From Microbacterium sp. BH-3-3-3 (GTDB lineage Bacteria; Actinomycetota; Actinomycetes; Actinomycetales; Microbacteriaceae), in contig NZ_VEFS01000003.1 of assembly GCF_007679045.1 (NCBI RefSeq), forward strand, positions 167,686 through 231,685: a stretch of 64,000 bases of DNA, given 5' to 3'. Within the stretch, counting starts at the first letter, position 1. Each line of letters opens with the position of its first letter. The notes under the pieces are model-generated. The model was given only the letters and a program-made list of their open reading frames with translations, had not been told where the DNA came from and did no database searches. This document shows positions 36,477-46,208 of this stretch, one piece after another. A program made the translations under genes and the position numbers.

Positions 36477-37553
36477 TCACGCACCGACCTCCTGGTACGC
36501 CGCGAACAGCAGCGACTCGTCCGGAGCCTGCAGCACGGTCGGGCGGGCGAGGTCGTCGAGCACGATGAAGCGCAGCATGCTGCCGCGGCTCTTCTTGTCG
36601 CGCTGCATGGTGGCCTTGAGCGTCTGGAACGCGCCGGCGCGGTAGGTCGTCGGAAGGCCCAGCGACTCCAGCACCGTGCGGTGACGCTGAGCGACGTCGT
36701 CGGACAGACGACCGGCCAGACGCGATAGCTCGGCGGCGAACACCATGCCGACCGAGATGGCCGCGCCGTGGCGCCAGCGGTAGCGCTCGGCGTGCTCGAT
36801 CGCGTGGCCGAGGGTGTGGCCGTAGTTCAGCACTTCGCGGAGCCCTGCCTCGCGCAGGTCTTCGCCGACGACGCGGGCCTTCATGTCGATCGCGAGCTCG
36901 ACGCAGCGACGGAACGCGTCACCGCGCGGGTCGACGATGCCCGTCGGGTCGGCCTCGATGAGGTCGAGGATCTCCGGATGCCAGATGAAGCCCGCCTTGA
37001 CCACTTCGGCGAACCCCGCGGTGGCCTCGTTCTTCGACAGCGTGTCGAGAAGGTCGAGGTCGCAGACCACGGCGACCGGAGGCCAGAACGCACCGACGAG
37101 GTTCTTGCCCTCGGCGGTGTTGATGCCCGTCTTGCCGCCGACGGCGGCGTCCACCATGCCGAGCACCGTGGTGGGCACCTGCACGAGCGCGACGCCGCGG
37201 AGCCAGGTCGCGGCGACGAAGCCGGCGAGGTCGGTGACCGCTCCCCCGCCGAAGCCGATCACGACGTCGGTGCGGGTGAAGTCGGCCTGTCCCATGACCT
37301 GCCAGCAGAACGCCGCCACTTCGACGCGCTTGCCCTGCTCGGCATCCGGGATCTCGGCCAGCAGCACCTGGCGGTCGCCGACGAGTTGCGCGCGCAGCGC
37401 CTCGGCCTGCTTCGCGAGGGTCGGCGGGTGCACGATGAGCACCTTCTGCGCTCCGGCGGGCAGCTTCTCGCCCAGGGTCGCGAGCAGCCCGCGGCCGACG
37501 GTGATGTCGTAACCGGGGTCGCCGGCGACGGAGATGGTCGTGGTGTCGCTCAT
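36477..37553 (-). CDS. aroB: 3-dehydroquinate synthase
   Basis: Cyclises DAHP to 3-dehydroquinate, the second step of the shikimate pathway. The 358-residue protein has the NAD loop [40 protein letters not shown], and the zinc ligands in [13 protein letters not shown]. The start overlaps the aroK stop by four bases. In related genomes aroQ follows aroB; here the catabolic island intervenes. Confidence 0.97.
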   Translation of the reverse strand: MSDTTTISVAGDPGYDITVGRGLLATLGEKLPAGAQKVLIVHPPTLAKQAEALRAQLVGDRQVLLAEIPDAEQGKRVEVAAFCWQVMGQADFTRTDVVIGFGGGAVTDLAGFVAATWLRGVALVQVPTTVLGMVDAAVGGKTGINTAEGKNLVGAFWPPVAVVCDLDLLDTLSKNEATAGFAEVVKAGFIWHPEILDLIEADPTGIVDPRGDAFRRCVELAIDMKARVVGEDLREAGLREVLNYGHTLGHAIEHAERYRWRHGAAISVGMVFAAELSRLAGRLSDDVAQRHRTVLESLGLPTTYRAGAFQTLKATMQRDKKSRGSMLRFIVLDDLARPTVLQAPDESLLFAAYQEVGA

Positions 37554-38242
37554 GGTGCCTCCTGGGCCGGGACGCTCTGCGCCCAGGCCACGATGTCGTC
37601 GACCACGCGGGACAACGGCCCCGATGACGTGTCGAACGCGATGTGGGCGGTGGATTCGTAGATGGGCCGGCGCTCCTCGAAGATGCGCAGCCAGCGTTCG
37701 GCCGGGTCTTCGCCGCCGAGCAGGGGACGCTCGTCGCCGTGGATGCGCGAAGCCACCACGTGCGGCGACACCGTCAGCAGAACGACACGATGCGCGGTGA
37801 GGCGTTCGCGGGTGAGCGGGTCGAGCACGGCTCCCCCACCGAGGGCGACGACTCCGCCGCGCCCGAGGGCCTCGACGACGGCCTCGCGCTCGAGGGCGCG
37901 GAAGTGCGGCTCGCCGTGGGCGAGGAACAGGTCGCGGATGGGTCCGTGGTCGCGCACGACGAGCTTGTCGGTGTCGGTGAAGGTCGTGCCGAGCGCACGC
38001 GCGACGCGACGACCGACGCTCGTCTTGCCGGCGCCCATCGGACCGATGAGCACGACGGCGGGACCGGGAGCACCGTCGGGCCCGGGTGTCGCCGCGCTGC
38101 CGGGCACGCCGGAGATACCGGGTGCGCCGGAGACACCGGGTGCGCCGGAGACACCGGATGCCGCCGCGCTGCCGGCAGCCCCCGGAAGCCCGGGACCCCC
38201 GGCGTGCGATTCGTCGGCGGGCACCCGCTCAGGCGAGGTCAT
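37550..38242 (-). CDS. aroK: Shikimate kinase with N-terminal collagen-like extension
   Basis: Phosphorylates shikimate at the 3-hydroxyl. The kinase domain (about residues 60-225) has the P-loop [11 protein letters not shown], the shikimate-binding DTD and R residues (FTDTDKLV ... FRALERE) and GGGAVL. The first 60 residues are unusual: Gly-X-X triplets such as [16 protein letters not shown], encoded by about three 18-bp tandem repeats (about 38106-38160), plus Ala/Ser linkers. Normal AroK is about 170 residues, so this extension is extra and probably disordered. The gene overlaps aroC by 14 bases. An internal start near the P-loop cannot be excluded, but no better candidate is visible. Confidence 0.93.
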   Translation of the reverse strand: MTSPERVPADESHAGGPGLPGAAGSAAASGVSGAPGVSGAPGISGVPGSAATPGPDGAPGPAVVLIGPMGAGKTSVGRRVARALGTTFTDTDKLVVRDHGPIRDLFLAHGEPHFRALEREAVVEALGRGGVVALGGGAVLDPLTRERLTAHRVVLLTVSPHVVASRIHGDERPLLGGEDPAERWLRIFEERRPIYESTAHIAFDTSSGPLSRVVDDIVAWAQSVPAQEAP

Positions 38243-39455
38243 GCGCGAGCAGCGCCGCGTCGGACGCGTCGCTCGTGCGCAGCGTCTCGGGCAGGTTCGC
38301 CAGGTACGACTCGAGGTTGCGGCGCGTCTCGGCGACGTTGTCGCCCCCGAACTTCTCGAGCACCGCGTCGGCGAGGGTCACGGCGACCATGGCCTCGGCG
38401 ACCACGCCCGCGGCGGGCACGGCGCAGACGTCGGAACGCTGGTGGTGGGCCGCGGCCGTGTCGCCGGTGGCGACGTCGACGGTGCGCAGCGCCTTGGGGA
38501 TCGTGGCGATCGGCTTCATGCCCGCGCGCACGCGCAGCACGGTGCCGGTCGACATGCCGCCCTCGGTGCCTCCCGCGCGGTCGGACGAACGTGTGATGCC
38601 GCCGTCGGTGGCGAAGAGCTCGTCGTGCGCCTGCGATCCGCGACGGGTGGTGGTGAGGAAGCCGTCGCCGACCTCGACGCCCTTGATCGCCTGGATGCTC
38701 ATGAGCGCCTGCGCGAGCTTCGCGTCGAGACGGCGGTCCCACTGCACGTGCGAGCCGAGTCCCGGCGGCAGGCCGTAGGCGAGCACCTCGACGACACCGC
38801 CGAGGGTGTCGCCCGACTTCTTCGCATCGTCGACCTCGGCGACCATCGCGGCCGACGTGTCGGCGTCGAAGCACCGCAGCGGATCGGCGTCGAGACGGTC
38901 GACGTCATCGGGAGTGGGAAGGGCTGCGTCTTCGGGCGTGCGCACCGGACCGATCGACAGCGTGTGGCTGACGAGGCGGATGCCGAGTTCGCCCAGGAAC
39001 GAGCGGGCGATGGCGCCGAGGGCGACGCGCGCGGCCGTCTCGCGGGCCGAGGCGCGCTCGAGGATGGGCCGCGCTTCGTCGAAGCCGTACTTCTGCATGC
39101 CGACGAGGTCGGCGTGGCCGGGGCGCGGGCGCGTGAGGGCGGCGCCGCGGCCGCGCGAGCGGTCGGAGAGTTCGACGGGCTCGGGGCTCATCACCTCGGT
39201 CCACTTCGGCCACTCGGTGTTGCCGATGCGCAGCGCGATGGGGCTGCCGATGGTGAAGCCGTGCACGATGCCGGTCGAGAGCGTGAGCTCGTCTTCTTCG
39301 AACTTCATGCGCGAGCCGCGGCCGTAGCCCAGTCGCCGACGCGCCAGTTCGGCGCGGATCTGGGCCGAAGAGACGGGGACGCCGGCCGGCATCCCCTCCA
39401 TGAGGGCGATCAGTTCGGGGCCGTGGGACTCGCCGGCGGTGAGGACGCGAAGCAT
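38229..39455 (-). CDS. aroC: Chorismate synthase
   Basis: Makes chorismate from EPSP using reduced FMN, the last step of the common aromatic pathway. The 408-residue protein starts [15 protein letters not shown] and carries the signatures [15 protein letters not shown](G)RPGHADL and [14 protein letters not shown]. The ATG at 39455 is four bases from the aroE stop. The long upstream frame overlaps aroE and is shadow. Confidence 0.97.
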   Translation of the reverse strand: MLRVLTAGESHGPELIALMEGMPAGVPVSSAQIRAELARRRLGYGRGSRMKFEEDELTLSTGIVHGFTIGSPIALRIGNTEWPKWTEVMSPEPVELSDRSRGRGAALTRPRPGHADLVGMQKYGFDEARPILERASARETAARVALGAIARSFLGELGIRLVSHTLSIGPVRTPEDAALPTPDDVDRLDADPLRCFDADTSAAMVAEVDDAKKSGDTLGGVVEVLAYGLPPGLGSHVQWDRRLDAKLAQALMSIQAIKGVEVGDGFLTTTRRGSQAHDELFATDGGITRSSDRAGGTEGGMSTGTVLRVRAGMKPIATIPKALRTVDVATGDTAAAHHQRSDVCAVPAAGVVAEAMVAVTLADAVLEKFGGDNVAETRRNLESYLANLPETLRTSDASDAALLAHDLA

Positions 39456-39459
39456 GTTC

Positions 39460-40296
39460 CTAGTCTCCCATGAGCGCGATGCGCATTGCGGCCAGCGCCT
39501 CGGGCTCGCGTGCGAGGGGCCGCGCCGGGTCCTCCCCCACGAACACCCGCACCTGCAGCAGGGCCTGGTGCAGCAGCATGCCGAGGCCGTCGTGCGCGGC
39601 GACGCCCGCGCGTTCCCAGGCGAGAGCGAGTGGCGTCGGCCACCCGCCGTAGACGACGTCGACGAGGGGTCCGGAGGCGGATGCCAAGGCGGTACGGACC
39701 GGGCCGAGGTCGGTCCCGCCCGGGAGCGCCGCGATCGTGGCATCCGCCGACTCGAGACGCGGATCGTCGAGCGACCGCGCCCGCACCTCGACACGCAGTG
39801 CCGCGCCGAGCTCCGCGAGCCGTGCGGCTGCTTCGGGGCGACGGGCGCGGACTTCGATGGTCGCAGCACCGGCTCGGGCCGCGGCGACCACCGCGGAGGT
39901 CGCCGTCGCCCCCGCGCCGAGCACGCGCACCATCCGCGGCGCGCGTACGCCGTACTCCTCGAGGGCGCGGGCGAGGCCGCCGACGTCGGTGTTGAACCCG
40001 TGCGGTCCGTCGGCGGTCAGCAGGTACGTGTTGACCGCGCCGGTCAGGCGCGCGTCGTCGTCGAGGGTCGCCGCGCGGGCCGCAGCGACCTGCTTGAGCG
40101 GCATCGTGAGCGACAGCCCCCGCCAGGTCGCGTCGAGGGCCTCGATCTCACCGATGAACGAGGCGTCGTCGACCTGGCGTCGGTCGTACTCCCAGTCGAG
40201 CCCGAGCACGCCGTAGGCCGCGGTGTGCAGCCGGGGCGACCGCGAGTGTGCGATCGGGTCGCCCCAGACGGCCAGCCGGGTCGGGCCGGTCAGCAT
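39460..40296 (-). CDS. aroE: Shikimate dehydrogenase, NADP-type (biosynthetic)
   Basis: Reduces 3-dehydroshikimate to shikimate. The 278-residue protein has [11 protein letters not shown] near the N-terminus, the catalytic Lys in LSLTMPLKQ, and FNTDVGG. The nucleotide loop [10 protein letters not shown] is followed by [10 protein letters not shown]: the arginine pair favours NADPH, in contrast to the acidic residue in the catabolic paralogue at 33585. The ATG at 40296 overlaps the mltG 3' end by seven bases, so it belongs to the alaS-ruvX-mltG-aro transcript. Confidence 0.93.
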   Translation of the reverse strand: MLTGPTRLAVWGDPIAHSRSPRLHTAAYGVLGLDWEYDRRQVDDASFIGEIEALDATWRGLSLTMPLKQVAAARAATLDDDARLTGAVNTYLLTADGPHGFNTDVGGLARALEEYGVRAPRMVRVLGAGATATSAVVAAARAGAATIEVRARRPEAAARLAELGAALRVEVRARSLDDPRLESADATIAALPGGTDLGPVRTALASASGPLVDVVYGGWPTPLALAWERAGVAAHDGLGMLLHQALLQVRVFVGEDPARPLAREPEALAAMRIALMGD

Positions 40297-42146
40297 CCGC
40301 CGTCGGGGTTCTCGCGGCACCAGGCCTGGAACTGGTCGACGGCCTTCAACTGGTCGGCGTAGGTGGTCGAGAACACCGTCTCACCGGTGGCCAGGTTGAC
40401 GGTCGTGAAGTAGTACCAGGTGCCGTCGACGGGGTGCATGGCCGCGTCGATGGCGAGATCGCCGGCATTCGCGATCGGTCCGACGGGGAGCCCCGGGCGG
40501 ATGTAGGTGTTCCACGGGTTGTCGCTCGTGAGCGCGTTCTCGCTCGACGACGACGAACCGGCGTCGAGTTCGTTCGCGCCGTACTGGGCCGTGGAGTCCA
40601 TCTGCAGCAGGCCGTGCGTCTCGGTGTTGTCGGGCTGCAGGCGGTTCTCGATCACGCGCGAGACCTTGTAGAAGTCCTCGCTGCTGCGTGCCTCGCGCTC
40701 GATGATCGAGGCGATGATGAGGATCCGCTCGCGATCGCCCTCGGGCACTCCGGCCTTGTCGAGCGACTGCACGGTGCGCTGCACCATGGTCTGGATGACC
40801 TGCTGCGCGGTGACGCCCTCGTCGAAGTCGTACGTGGCCGGGAAGATCCAGCCCTCGAGCGTCGAGGCCGGAACCCCGTACTGCGAGGGATCGGCGGTCG
40901 CGGCGTCGAGGTCGGCGCGCGGGATCTTGAGCTGCTCCGCGATGAGGTCGAGCGACTGGTTGAGGGTCAGGCCCTCGCGCAGCTGCACCGAGTAGTTCAG
41001 TCGGGTGGCCGGGTCTTTCAGCGCCGCGATGACCGCCTCGGAGGTCATCTTCTGCTGCAGCTTGTAGACGCCGGGCTGGAAGGTGAAGCCCACGGCGTTG
41101 TCGACCATGTACTTGTACAGCGAGTTCGACGCCTTGGTCACGCCCGCGTCGAAAAGCTTGGGAGAGACCGATTCGCCGGTGTCGCCCGCGACGATCGTCA
41201 CGCGGGCTTCGCCGGTGGCCTCGCCGGCCGCGTACTCGATCGGTTCGCTCGTGCCCAGGAACTCGCGCACTCGGTCGCCGTACGTGTTCCACACGTACAG
41301 GCCGCCGGCGCCGATGCCACCGACGATGACGAGCACGATCGCGAGGGCGATCCACCCGGCGATCCGGTTGCGCTTCTTCGCCGCGCGCGGGGCGTGCTCG
41401 CCGATGTCGTGCGTGGTCGTCTGGCCGGTGAAGAGGTCTTCGAGCGACCCCGAGGCGGCGGAACGAGCACCGGATGCCGAGGAGCCTGCGGCGGCGGCTC
41501 CGGCGCCGACGAGCAAGGGCTCGCGCTGGGCCTCGCGGCGGGCGTCGCGGTCCGACGGCGCGGGGGTCTGTGCGGCGTGCGGGGCCGCTGCGGATCGCTC
41601 GGATGCAGGCTGGGCGGTCGGCTGCGGCGCCGCGGGTGCGGGCTCCGCGGCGGCGGCGCGGCGGGCGGCCTCCGACGAGAGGGCGGGGCCATCGTTGCCT
41701 CGGCGGACCGGGCCGGGCTGGGCCAGGTCGTCTCCGCGGAGAGCGGGGGCGGATGCCGTGCGCCGGGGCGCGGCATCCGGAACCTCCGCGGCCGGGACGG
41801 CCGTCGGCACGACGGTGGGGCCGTCGTCGGCCGCGCGCGGGGCGGGCGCGGGGGCTGGGCTGTCCTGCGCGGTGGGGCGCGCGGTCTCGACTGGCGGAGC
41901 CACGGGGGTGTCTTCGGGGGCACGGCGGGCCGCATCGAAGCGCGGGGCGGCGTCGGGCGTCGGGGCGTCGGACGACTCGGGAGTGGGGGTCGGACCCGTC
42001 GACGTGCGCCGGGCCTCGCGCGCGGCCCGGCGCGACGGGGGTGCGGCGTCGTCGCCGGATGAAGACCGCGCGGCCCGGCGGGGGTCGGGCAGACGGCCGT
42101 ACAGGTCGGCGAACGGATCGTTCTCGGGGGGCTGGTTCTCGGGCAT
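40290..42146 (-). CDS. mltG: Endolytic murein transglycosylase MltG
   Basis: Cleaves nascent glycan strands and is thought to act as a terminase for peptidoglycan synthesis. The 618-residue protein has an unusually long cytoplasmic N-terminus (about 260 residues, rich in Pro, Ala and charged residues), one transmembrane helix (263-286), and a YceG/MltG domain with the catalytic Glu in IIEREAR (near 483) and RVIENRLQ. The domain order is standard for actinobacteria, where the cytoplasmic tail is variable. It follows ruvX by two bases. Confidence 0.95.
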   Translation of the reverse strand: MPENQPPENDPFADLYGRLPDPRRAARSSSGDDAAPPSRRAAREARRTSTGPTPTPESSDAPTPDAAPRFDAARRAPEDTPVAPPVETARPTAQDSPAPAPAPRAADDGPTVVPTAVPAAEVPDAAPRRTASAPALRGDDLAQPGPVRRGNDGPALSSEAARRAAAAEPAPAAPQPTAQPASERSAAAPHAAQTPAPSDRDARREAQREPLLVGAGAAAAGSSASGARSAASGSLEDLFTGQTTTHDIGEHAPRAAKKRNRIAGWIALAIVLVIVGGIGAGGLYVWNTYGDRVREFLGTSEPIEYAAGEATGEARVTIVAGDTGESVSPKLFDAGVTKASNSLYKYMVDNAVGFTFQPGVYKLQQKMTSEAVIAALKDPATRLNYSVQLREGLTLNQSLDLIAEQLKIPRADLDAATADPSQYGVPASTLEGWIFPATYDFDEGVTAQQVIQTMVQRTVQSLDKAGVPEGDRERILIIASIIEREARSSEDFYKVSRVIENRLQPDNTETHGLLQMDSTAQYGANELDAGSSSSSENALTSDNPWNTYIRPGLPVGPIANAGDLAIDAAMHPVDGTWYYFTTVNLATGETVFSTTYADQLKAVDQFQAWCRENPDGGC

Positions 42147-42148
42147 TG

Positions 42149-42622
42149 TCAGGCGGGCTCCTGTCCCGGTGTGACGGCGGGTCCGGCCGGCTCGCCGGAC
42201 TGTCGCTCCACGTCGAGCGCCTGCTGCAGCAGGACCACAGCGGCGACTTGATCCACAATGCTACGAGAATCGCGCTGGGAACGTCCTGCTTCCCGCAAGA
42301 CGCCGTGCGCCGACACCGTGCTCAGACGCTCGTCGACCAAGCGCACCGGCATCGGCAGGGCGTCGGCGAGGGCTTGGGCGAACGCCCGCGCGTCGGTGGT
42401 CGAGGGCGTGTCGTCGCCGCGCAGGTTCAGCGGCAGACCGACGAGCACCTCGAACGCCTCGTACTCGGCGGCGAGGGCGACGATGCGTCGCACCGGCTCC
42501 TTCTTGCGTTGGACCGTCTCGACCGGAACGGCGAGCACGCCGTCGGGGTCGGAGCGCGCCACGCCCACGCGGGCGCGCCCCACATCGATGCCGAGGCGGA
42601 TACCGCGGCGGAACTCCGTCAC
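42149..42622 (-). CDS. ruvX: RuvX/YqgF, pre-16S rRNA nuclease
   Basis: RNase H-fold Holliday-junction-resolvase-like protein involved in 16S rRNA 5'-end processing. The 157-residue protein shows LGIDVGRARVGVA with the catalytic Asp, the Glu strand (FEVLVGLPL), and VDERLSTVSA with the next acidic residue. The GTG at 42622 overlaps the alaS stop by four bases. Confidence 0.93.
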   Translation of the reverse strand: MTEFRRGIRLGIDVGRARVGVARSDPDGVLAVPVETVQRKKEPVRRIVALAAEYEAFEVLVGLPLNLRGDDTPSTTDARAFAQALADALPMPVRLVDERLSTVSAHGVLREAGRSQRDSRSIVDQVAAVVLLQQALDVERQSGEPAGPAVTPGQEPA

Positions 42623-45288
42623 GCGGTGGTCGCCCGCACGTCGGCGACGATGCCGTCGAGCGCCTGCGGGAGGGCCGCGGCATCCGTTCCACCGCCCTGC
42701 GCGACATCGGGGCGTCCGCCGCCTCCGCCGCCGAGCACACCGGCGGCGTTCTTGGCCAGGGCGCCCGCGGCGAGACCGCGCTCGCGCGCCGCGTCGTTGG
42801 TGACGACGACGACGGTGGCACGCCCACCCGCGACGGTCGCGAGCGCCACCACGGCCGGGTCGGTGCCCAGGCGGTCGCGCACCTGCAGCGCGAGCGAGCG
42901 CACGTCGTCGGCCGACGCGCCCTCCCCCAGGCTCTGTGCGACGACGCGCACCGTTCCGACCGCGACGGCCGACTCGACCAGCTGCGGCAGGCGACCGGTC
43001 AGGGCCTGCGCCTCGAAGGTCGCGATCTTCTTCTCGGCGGCCTTGAGGTTGGCGGCGAGCTCGGCGATGCGCGCGGGCAGCTGCTCGCGCGGCGTCTTCA
43101 GGCTCGAGCTGAGCTGCGAGACGATCGCGCGCTCGGCGGCGAGGTCTCGGAAGGCGTCGAGACCGACGAGGGCTTCGACTCGGCGGTTGGAGGCGCCGAC
43201 CGACTGCTCGCCGACGAGGTTGACCAGGCCGATTTCAGCGCTGCGGGCGACGTGGGTGCCACCGCACAGCTCACGCGACCAGGGGCCGCCGATGTCGACC
43301 ATGCGCACGGTGTCGCCGTACTTCTCGCCGAACAGCGCCATGGCGCCGGCGGCCTTCGCCTCGTCGAGCGACATCACGCGGGTGGTGACCTCGAGGTTGT
43401 CGCGGACGGCGTTGTTAGCGATGTCCTCGATCTCGGTGCGGGTCTCGGGCGACAGCGCCGAGCCCCAGCTGAAGTCGAAGCGCATGTAACCGGCGCGGTT
43501 GAGCGAACCGGTCTGCGTCGCGCTCTTGCCGAGCGTGTCGCGGATGGCCGCGTGCACGAGGTGCGTCGCGGTGTGCGCCTGCTGAGCCGCGTGGCGGTTG
43601 AGCGCGTCGACCACGGTCGTCGCGGGGGCGCCGACTGACACCTCGCCGGTGGTGACCTCGACGGTGTGGCTGACCAGGCCCGGAACGGGGCGCTGCACGT
43701 CGAGCACCTCGAGCTCGTAGCCCGGGCCGACGATGACGCCCTTGTCGGCGACCTGGCCGCCCGACTCGGCGTACAGGGCGGTCTCGGCGAGGATGACCTC
43801 GGCGATCTGGCCCTCCGACGCGCGGTCGGTGCCCTGGCCCTGCACGAGGATGCCGAGGATCTTCGACTCGGTCTGCATCTCGGTGTAGCCGGTGAACACG
43901 GTCTCGCCCAGCGCGCGGAACTCGCGGTATGCGCTCTGGTCGGCGATCGCTCCCTTGCGGGCGCGGGCATCGGCCTTGGCGCGCGTGCGCTGCTCGAGCA
44001 TGAGCGTGTCGAACGCGGCACGGTCGACCGACAAGCCCGCCTCTTCGGCGATCTCGAGCGTCAGGTCGATCGGGAAGCCGTAGGTGTCGTGCAGGAGGAA
44101 CGCCTCGGAGCCCGACAGGGTAATGCCGCCGCCGTTCTTGGCCTCGACGACCGACTGGTCGAGGATCGCCGACCCGGCCGCGAGCGTGCGCAGGAACGTC
44201 TGCTCCTCGGCGATCGCGTAGGCCGAGAGGCGCGCGTAGTCGGCCTCGACCTCGGGGTACGACTCCTTCATCGCGTCGCGCGAGGCGGCGAACAGTTCGG
44301 GGAAGGTCGCACCCTCGACGCCCAGCAGGCGCATCGAGCGGATCGCGCGGCGCATGATGCGGCGCAGGATGTAGCCGCGTCCTTCGTTCGAGGGGGTCAC
44401 GCCGTCGGCGAGCAGCATGAGCGAGGAGCGCACGTGGTCGGCGACGATGCGCAGGCGCACGTCGTCTTCGTGCGATTCCTGGCCGTACGACTTGCCCGCG
44501 AGCTTCGCGGCCAGGTCGAGCACGGGGCGCACCTGGTCGGTCTCGTACATGTTGTCGACGCCCTGCTTGATGAACGCGATGCGCTCGAGGCCCATGCCGG
44601 TGTCGATGTTCTTCGCGGGCAGCTCGCCGACGATGTCGAAGTCGTACTTCGTGCGCACGTTGGTGATCTCGTACTGCATGAACACGAGGTTCCAGATCTC
44701 GACGTAGCGGTCGTCATCGGTCGCGGGACCGCCGTCGATGCCGTATGCGGGACCGCGGTCGAAGAAGATCTCCGAGCAGGGGCCGGCGGGGCCCGGCAGG
44801 CCGGTCGACCAGTAGTTCGTGTCCTTGCCGAGGCGCTGGATGCGCTCGTCGGGCAGGGTGCTGAGCTTCAGCCAGAGGTCGCGGGCCTCGTCGTCCTCTT
44901 CGTAGACGGTGACCCACAGATCCTTCGGGTCGAAGGCGAGTCCGCCCTCCGACTCGGGCGCGGTGAGCAGCTCCCACGCGAAGCGGATCGCGTCTTCCTT
45001 GAAGTAGTCGCCGAACGACCAGTTGCCGAGCATCTGGAAGAAGGTGCCGTGACGCGGGGTCTTGCCGACCTCTTCGATGTCGTTGGTGCGAATGCACTTC
45101 TGCACGTCGGCCGCGCGGGGGTACGGCGGCGGCACGACACCGCTGAGGTACGGGATGAAGGGCACCATGCCCGCCACGGTGAACAGCAGGGCCGGGTCGT
45201 CGGTGACGAGCGAGGCCGAGGGGACGATCGTGTGGTTCTTCTTCTCGAAGAAGTCGAGGAAGCGCTGGGCGATCTCGGCGGTTTTCAT
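42619..45288 (-). CDS. alaS: Alanyl-tRNA synthetase
   Basis: Charges tRNA-Ala and edits mischarged Ser and Gly. The 889-residue protein has the class II core with HGTFFQMLGNWSFGDYFK, GLERIAF, then the editing domain with HTATHLVH and the zinc-type residues in CGGTHVARS, and a C-terminal domain with a coiled coil and a DHHA1-like end. The ATG at 45288 follows a 63-base gap after the small membrane protein gene. Confidence 0.98.
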   Translation of the reverse strand: MKTAEIAQRFLDFFEKKNHTIVPSASLVTDDPALLFTVAGMVPFIPYLSGVVPPPYPRAADVQKCIRTNDIEEVGKTPRHGTFFQMLGNWSFGDYFKEDAIRFAWELLTAPESEGGLAFDPKDLWVTVYEEDDEARDLWLKLSTLPDERIQRLGKDTNYWSTGLPGPAGPCSEIFFDRGPAYGIDGGPATDDDRYVEIWNLVFMQYEITNVRTKYDFDIVGELPAKNIDTGMGLERIAFIKQGVDNMYETDQVRPVLDLAAKLAGKSYGQESHEDDVRLRIVADHVRSSLMLLADGVTPSNEGRGYILRRIMRRAIRSMRLLGVEGATFPELFAASRDAMKESYPEVEADYARLSAYAIAEEQTFLRTLAAGSAILDQSVVEAKNGGGITLSGSEAFLLHDTYGFPIDLTLEIAEEAGLSVDRAAFDTLMLEQRTRAKADARARKGAIADQSAYREFRALGETVFTGYTEMQTESKILGILVQGQGTDRASEGQIAEVILAETALYAESGGQVADKGVIVGPGYELEVLDVQRPVPGLVSHTVEVTTGEVSVGAPATTVVDALNRHAAQQAHTATHLVHAAIRDTLGKSATQTGSLNRAGYMRFDFSWGSALSPETRTEIEDIANNAVRDNLEVTTRVMSLDEAKAAGAMALFGEKYGDTVRMVDIGGPWSRELCGGTHVARSAEIGLVNLVGEQSVGASNRRVEALVGLDAFRDLAAERAIVSQLSSSLKTPREQLPARIAELAANLKAAEKKIATFEAQALTGRLPQLVESAVAVGTVRVVAQSLGEGASADDVRSLALQVRDRLGTDPAVVALATVAGGRATVVVVTNDAARERGLAAGALAKNAAGVLGGGGGGRPDVAQGGGTDAAALPQALDGIVADVRATTA

Positions 45289-45351
45289 GGCGGGTCTTTC
45301 CGTGCGCGTGCGGATTCGCCCCGGTGTTCGGGGACGGATGCCGCAGGGAGG

Positions 45352-45633
45352 TCAGTCGGAGGAGGAAACGGCCTTCGTGGCCGTAGCGGCGGCGTCGCCC
45401 ACGGCATCCGCGGTCTTGTCGACAGCGGCGGCGGCGACGCCCTTGGCGTCGTCGATGATCTCGGAGAGTCGGGTCTCCTGCTGGTGGTAGGCGTCGCTCA
45501 TACGGTCGGTGAACTCGCCGATGCGCGAGTCGAGCTGGGCGAGCACCTCCTGCCCGCGCGGGTCCTTGTTGACCAGGTGGGCGGCGACGAAACCACCGGC
45601 GATACCCAACGCGAACCAGACGAGGCTTTTCAC
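45352..45633 (-). CDS. Small membrane-anchored protein of unknown function
   Basis: A 93-residue protein (start taken at the GTG at 45633, giving VKSLVWFALGIAGGFVAAHLV). It has an N-terminal transmembrane helix, then NKDPRGQEVL, an amphipathic region and a low-complexity Ala/Asp/Lys tail. Small YtxH-like proteins of this shape are found between rpsD and alaS in related genomes. Alternative GTG starts exist two and three codons upstream; GAGGAAG is better spaced for those. Function unknown. Confidence 0.7.
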   Translation of the reverse strand: MKSLVWFALGIAGGFVAAHLVNKDPRGQEVLAQLDSRIGEFTDRMSDAYHQQETRLSEIIDDAKGVAAAAVDKTADAVGDAAATATKAVSSSD

Positions 45634-46164
45634 GATCACCACTTCTTCCTCGATACGACGCCGCGATCGCGGCATCCCTCATCGTAAGCGACGGCCCCCG
45701 CGGCGCGCGCGTCCACCGACGGGATGCCGTGGAGTCGGCCCGTCCCCAGCCGCCTGCGGGCGCTTCCCGCCGCCGTCGCGTCGCGGAGCGCTGCCGTGTC
45801 GGAGCGGCCGCGTGTCCTGACACGACGCAGGAGTTCTGCCTCATCGGTGGCTCGCGGCCCTGCGTGCGTAGGGCTGCGGCGCCGAGACTGCTGCGTTGCG
45901 TCCCTCTCGCCCGCGACGGGTGCCCGGCGCCGGCAGGAAGTCCGGGCGGACACAACGCAGGAGATCGGACGCGGATCCGCCCGTTGCCCCCGGATTGCCG
46001 ACCGTTGACGGCGGATCTCCTGCGTCGTGTCCGGGGAGGCCGGTGCTCGGGCTGAGAACGACGAACGGCCGCGCGGGAGTGCGACCCGGGAACGACGAAG
46101 GGCCACGCGGGAGCGCGACCCCGAAAGGACGAAGGGCGGCGTGACAGCGCGACCCGGGAACGAC
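45634..46164. other. 530-bp gene-free region rich in repeats
   Basis: Between the small membrane protein and rpsD there is no credible gene. It contains inverted copies of a motif GACAC(A/G)ACGCAGGAG (45819-46032), a roughly 34-bp imperfect tandem repeat (46056-46180) and the rpsD terminator. Open frames crossing it are short and Arg-rich. Confidence 0.75.
45819..46032. repeat. Two inverted pairs of a GACACAACGCAGGAG motif
   Basis: Copies: plus strand 45819-45833 (GACACGACGCAGGAG), minus strand 45888-45902 (degenerate), plus strand 45948-45966 (GGACACAACGCAGGAGATC) and minus strand 46014-46032. The last two form a 19-bp stem with one mismatch around 47 bases. The two pairs look like two copies of one folded element. 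Confidence 0.7.
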
Positions 46165-46180
46165 GAAGGGCGCCGGGAGA
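46056..46180. repeat. Imperfect 34-bp tandem repeat, about 4 copies
   Basis: Units begin near 46056, 46090, 46123 and 46158 with GAACGACGAAGGG-like starts and GCGACCCGG ends. The last unit merges into the left arm of the rpsD terminator, so the array may have grown from it. Confidence 0.7.
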
Positions 46181-46194
46181 ACCCGACGCCCTTC
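46165..46194 (-). terminator. rpsD terminator hairpin
   Basis: GAAGGGCG-C-CGGG pairs with CCCG-A-CGCCCTTC around an AGAA loop, one internal mismatch. It begins 15 bases after the rpsD stop. Confidence 0.8.
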
Positions 46195-46208
46195 TCTGCT
46201 CGCTGAGA

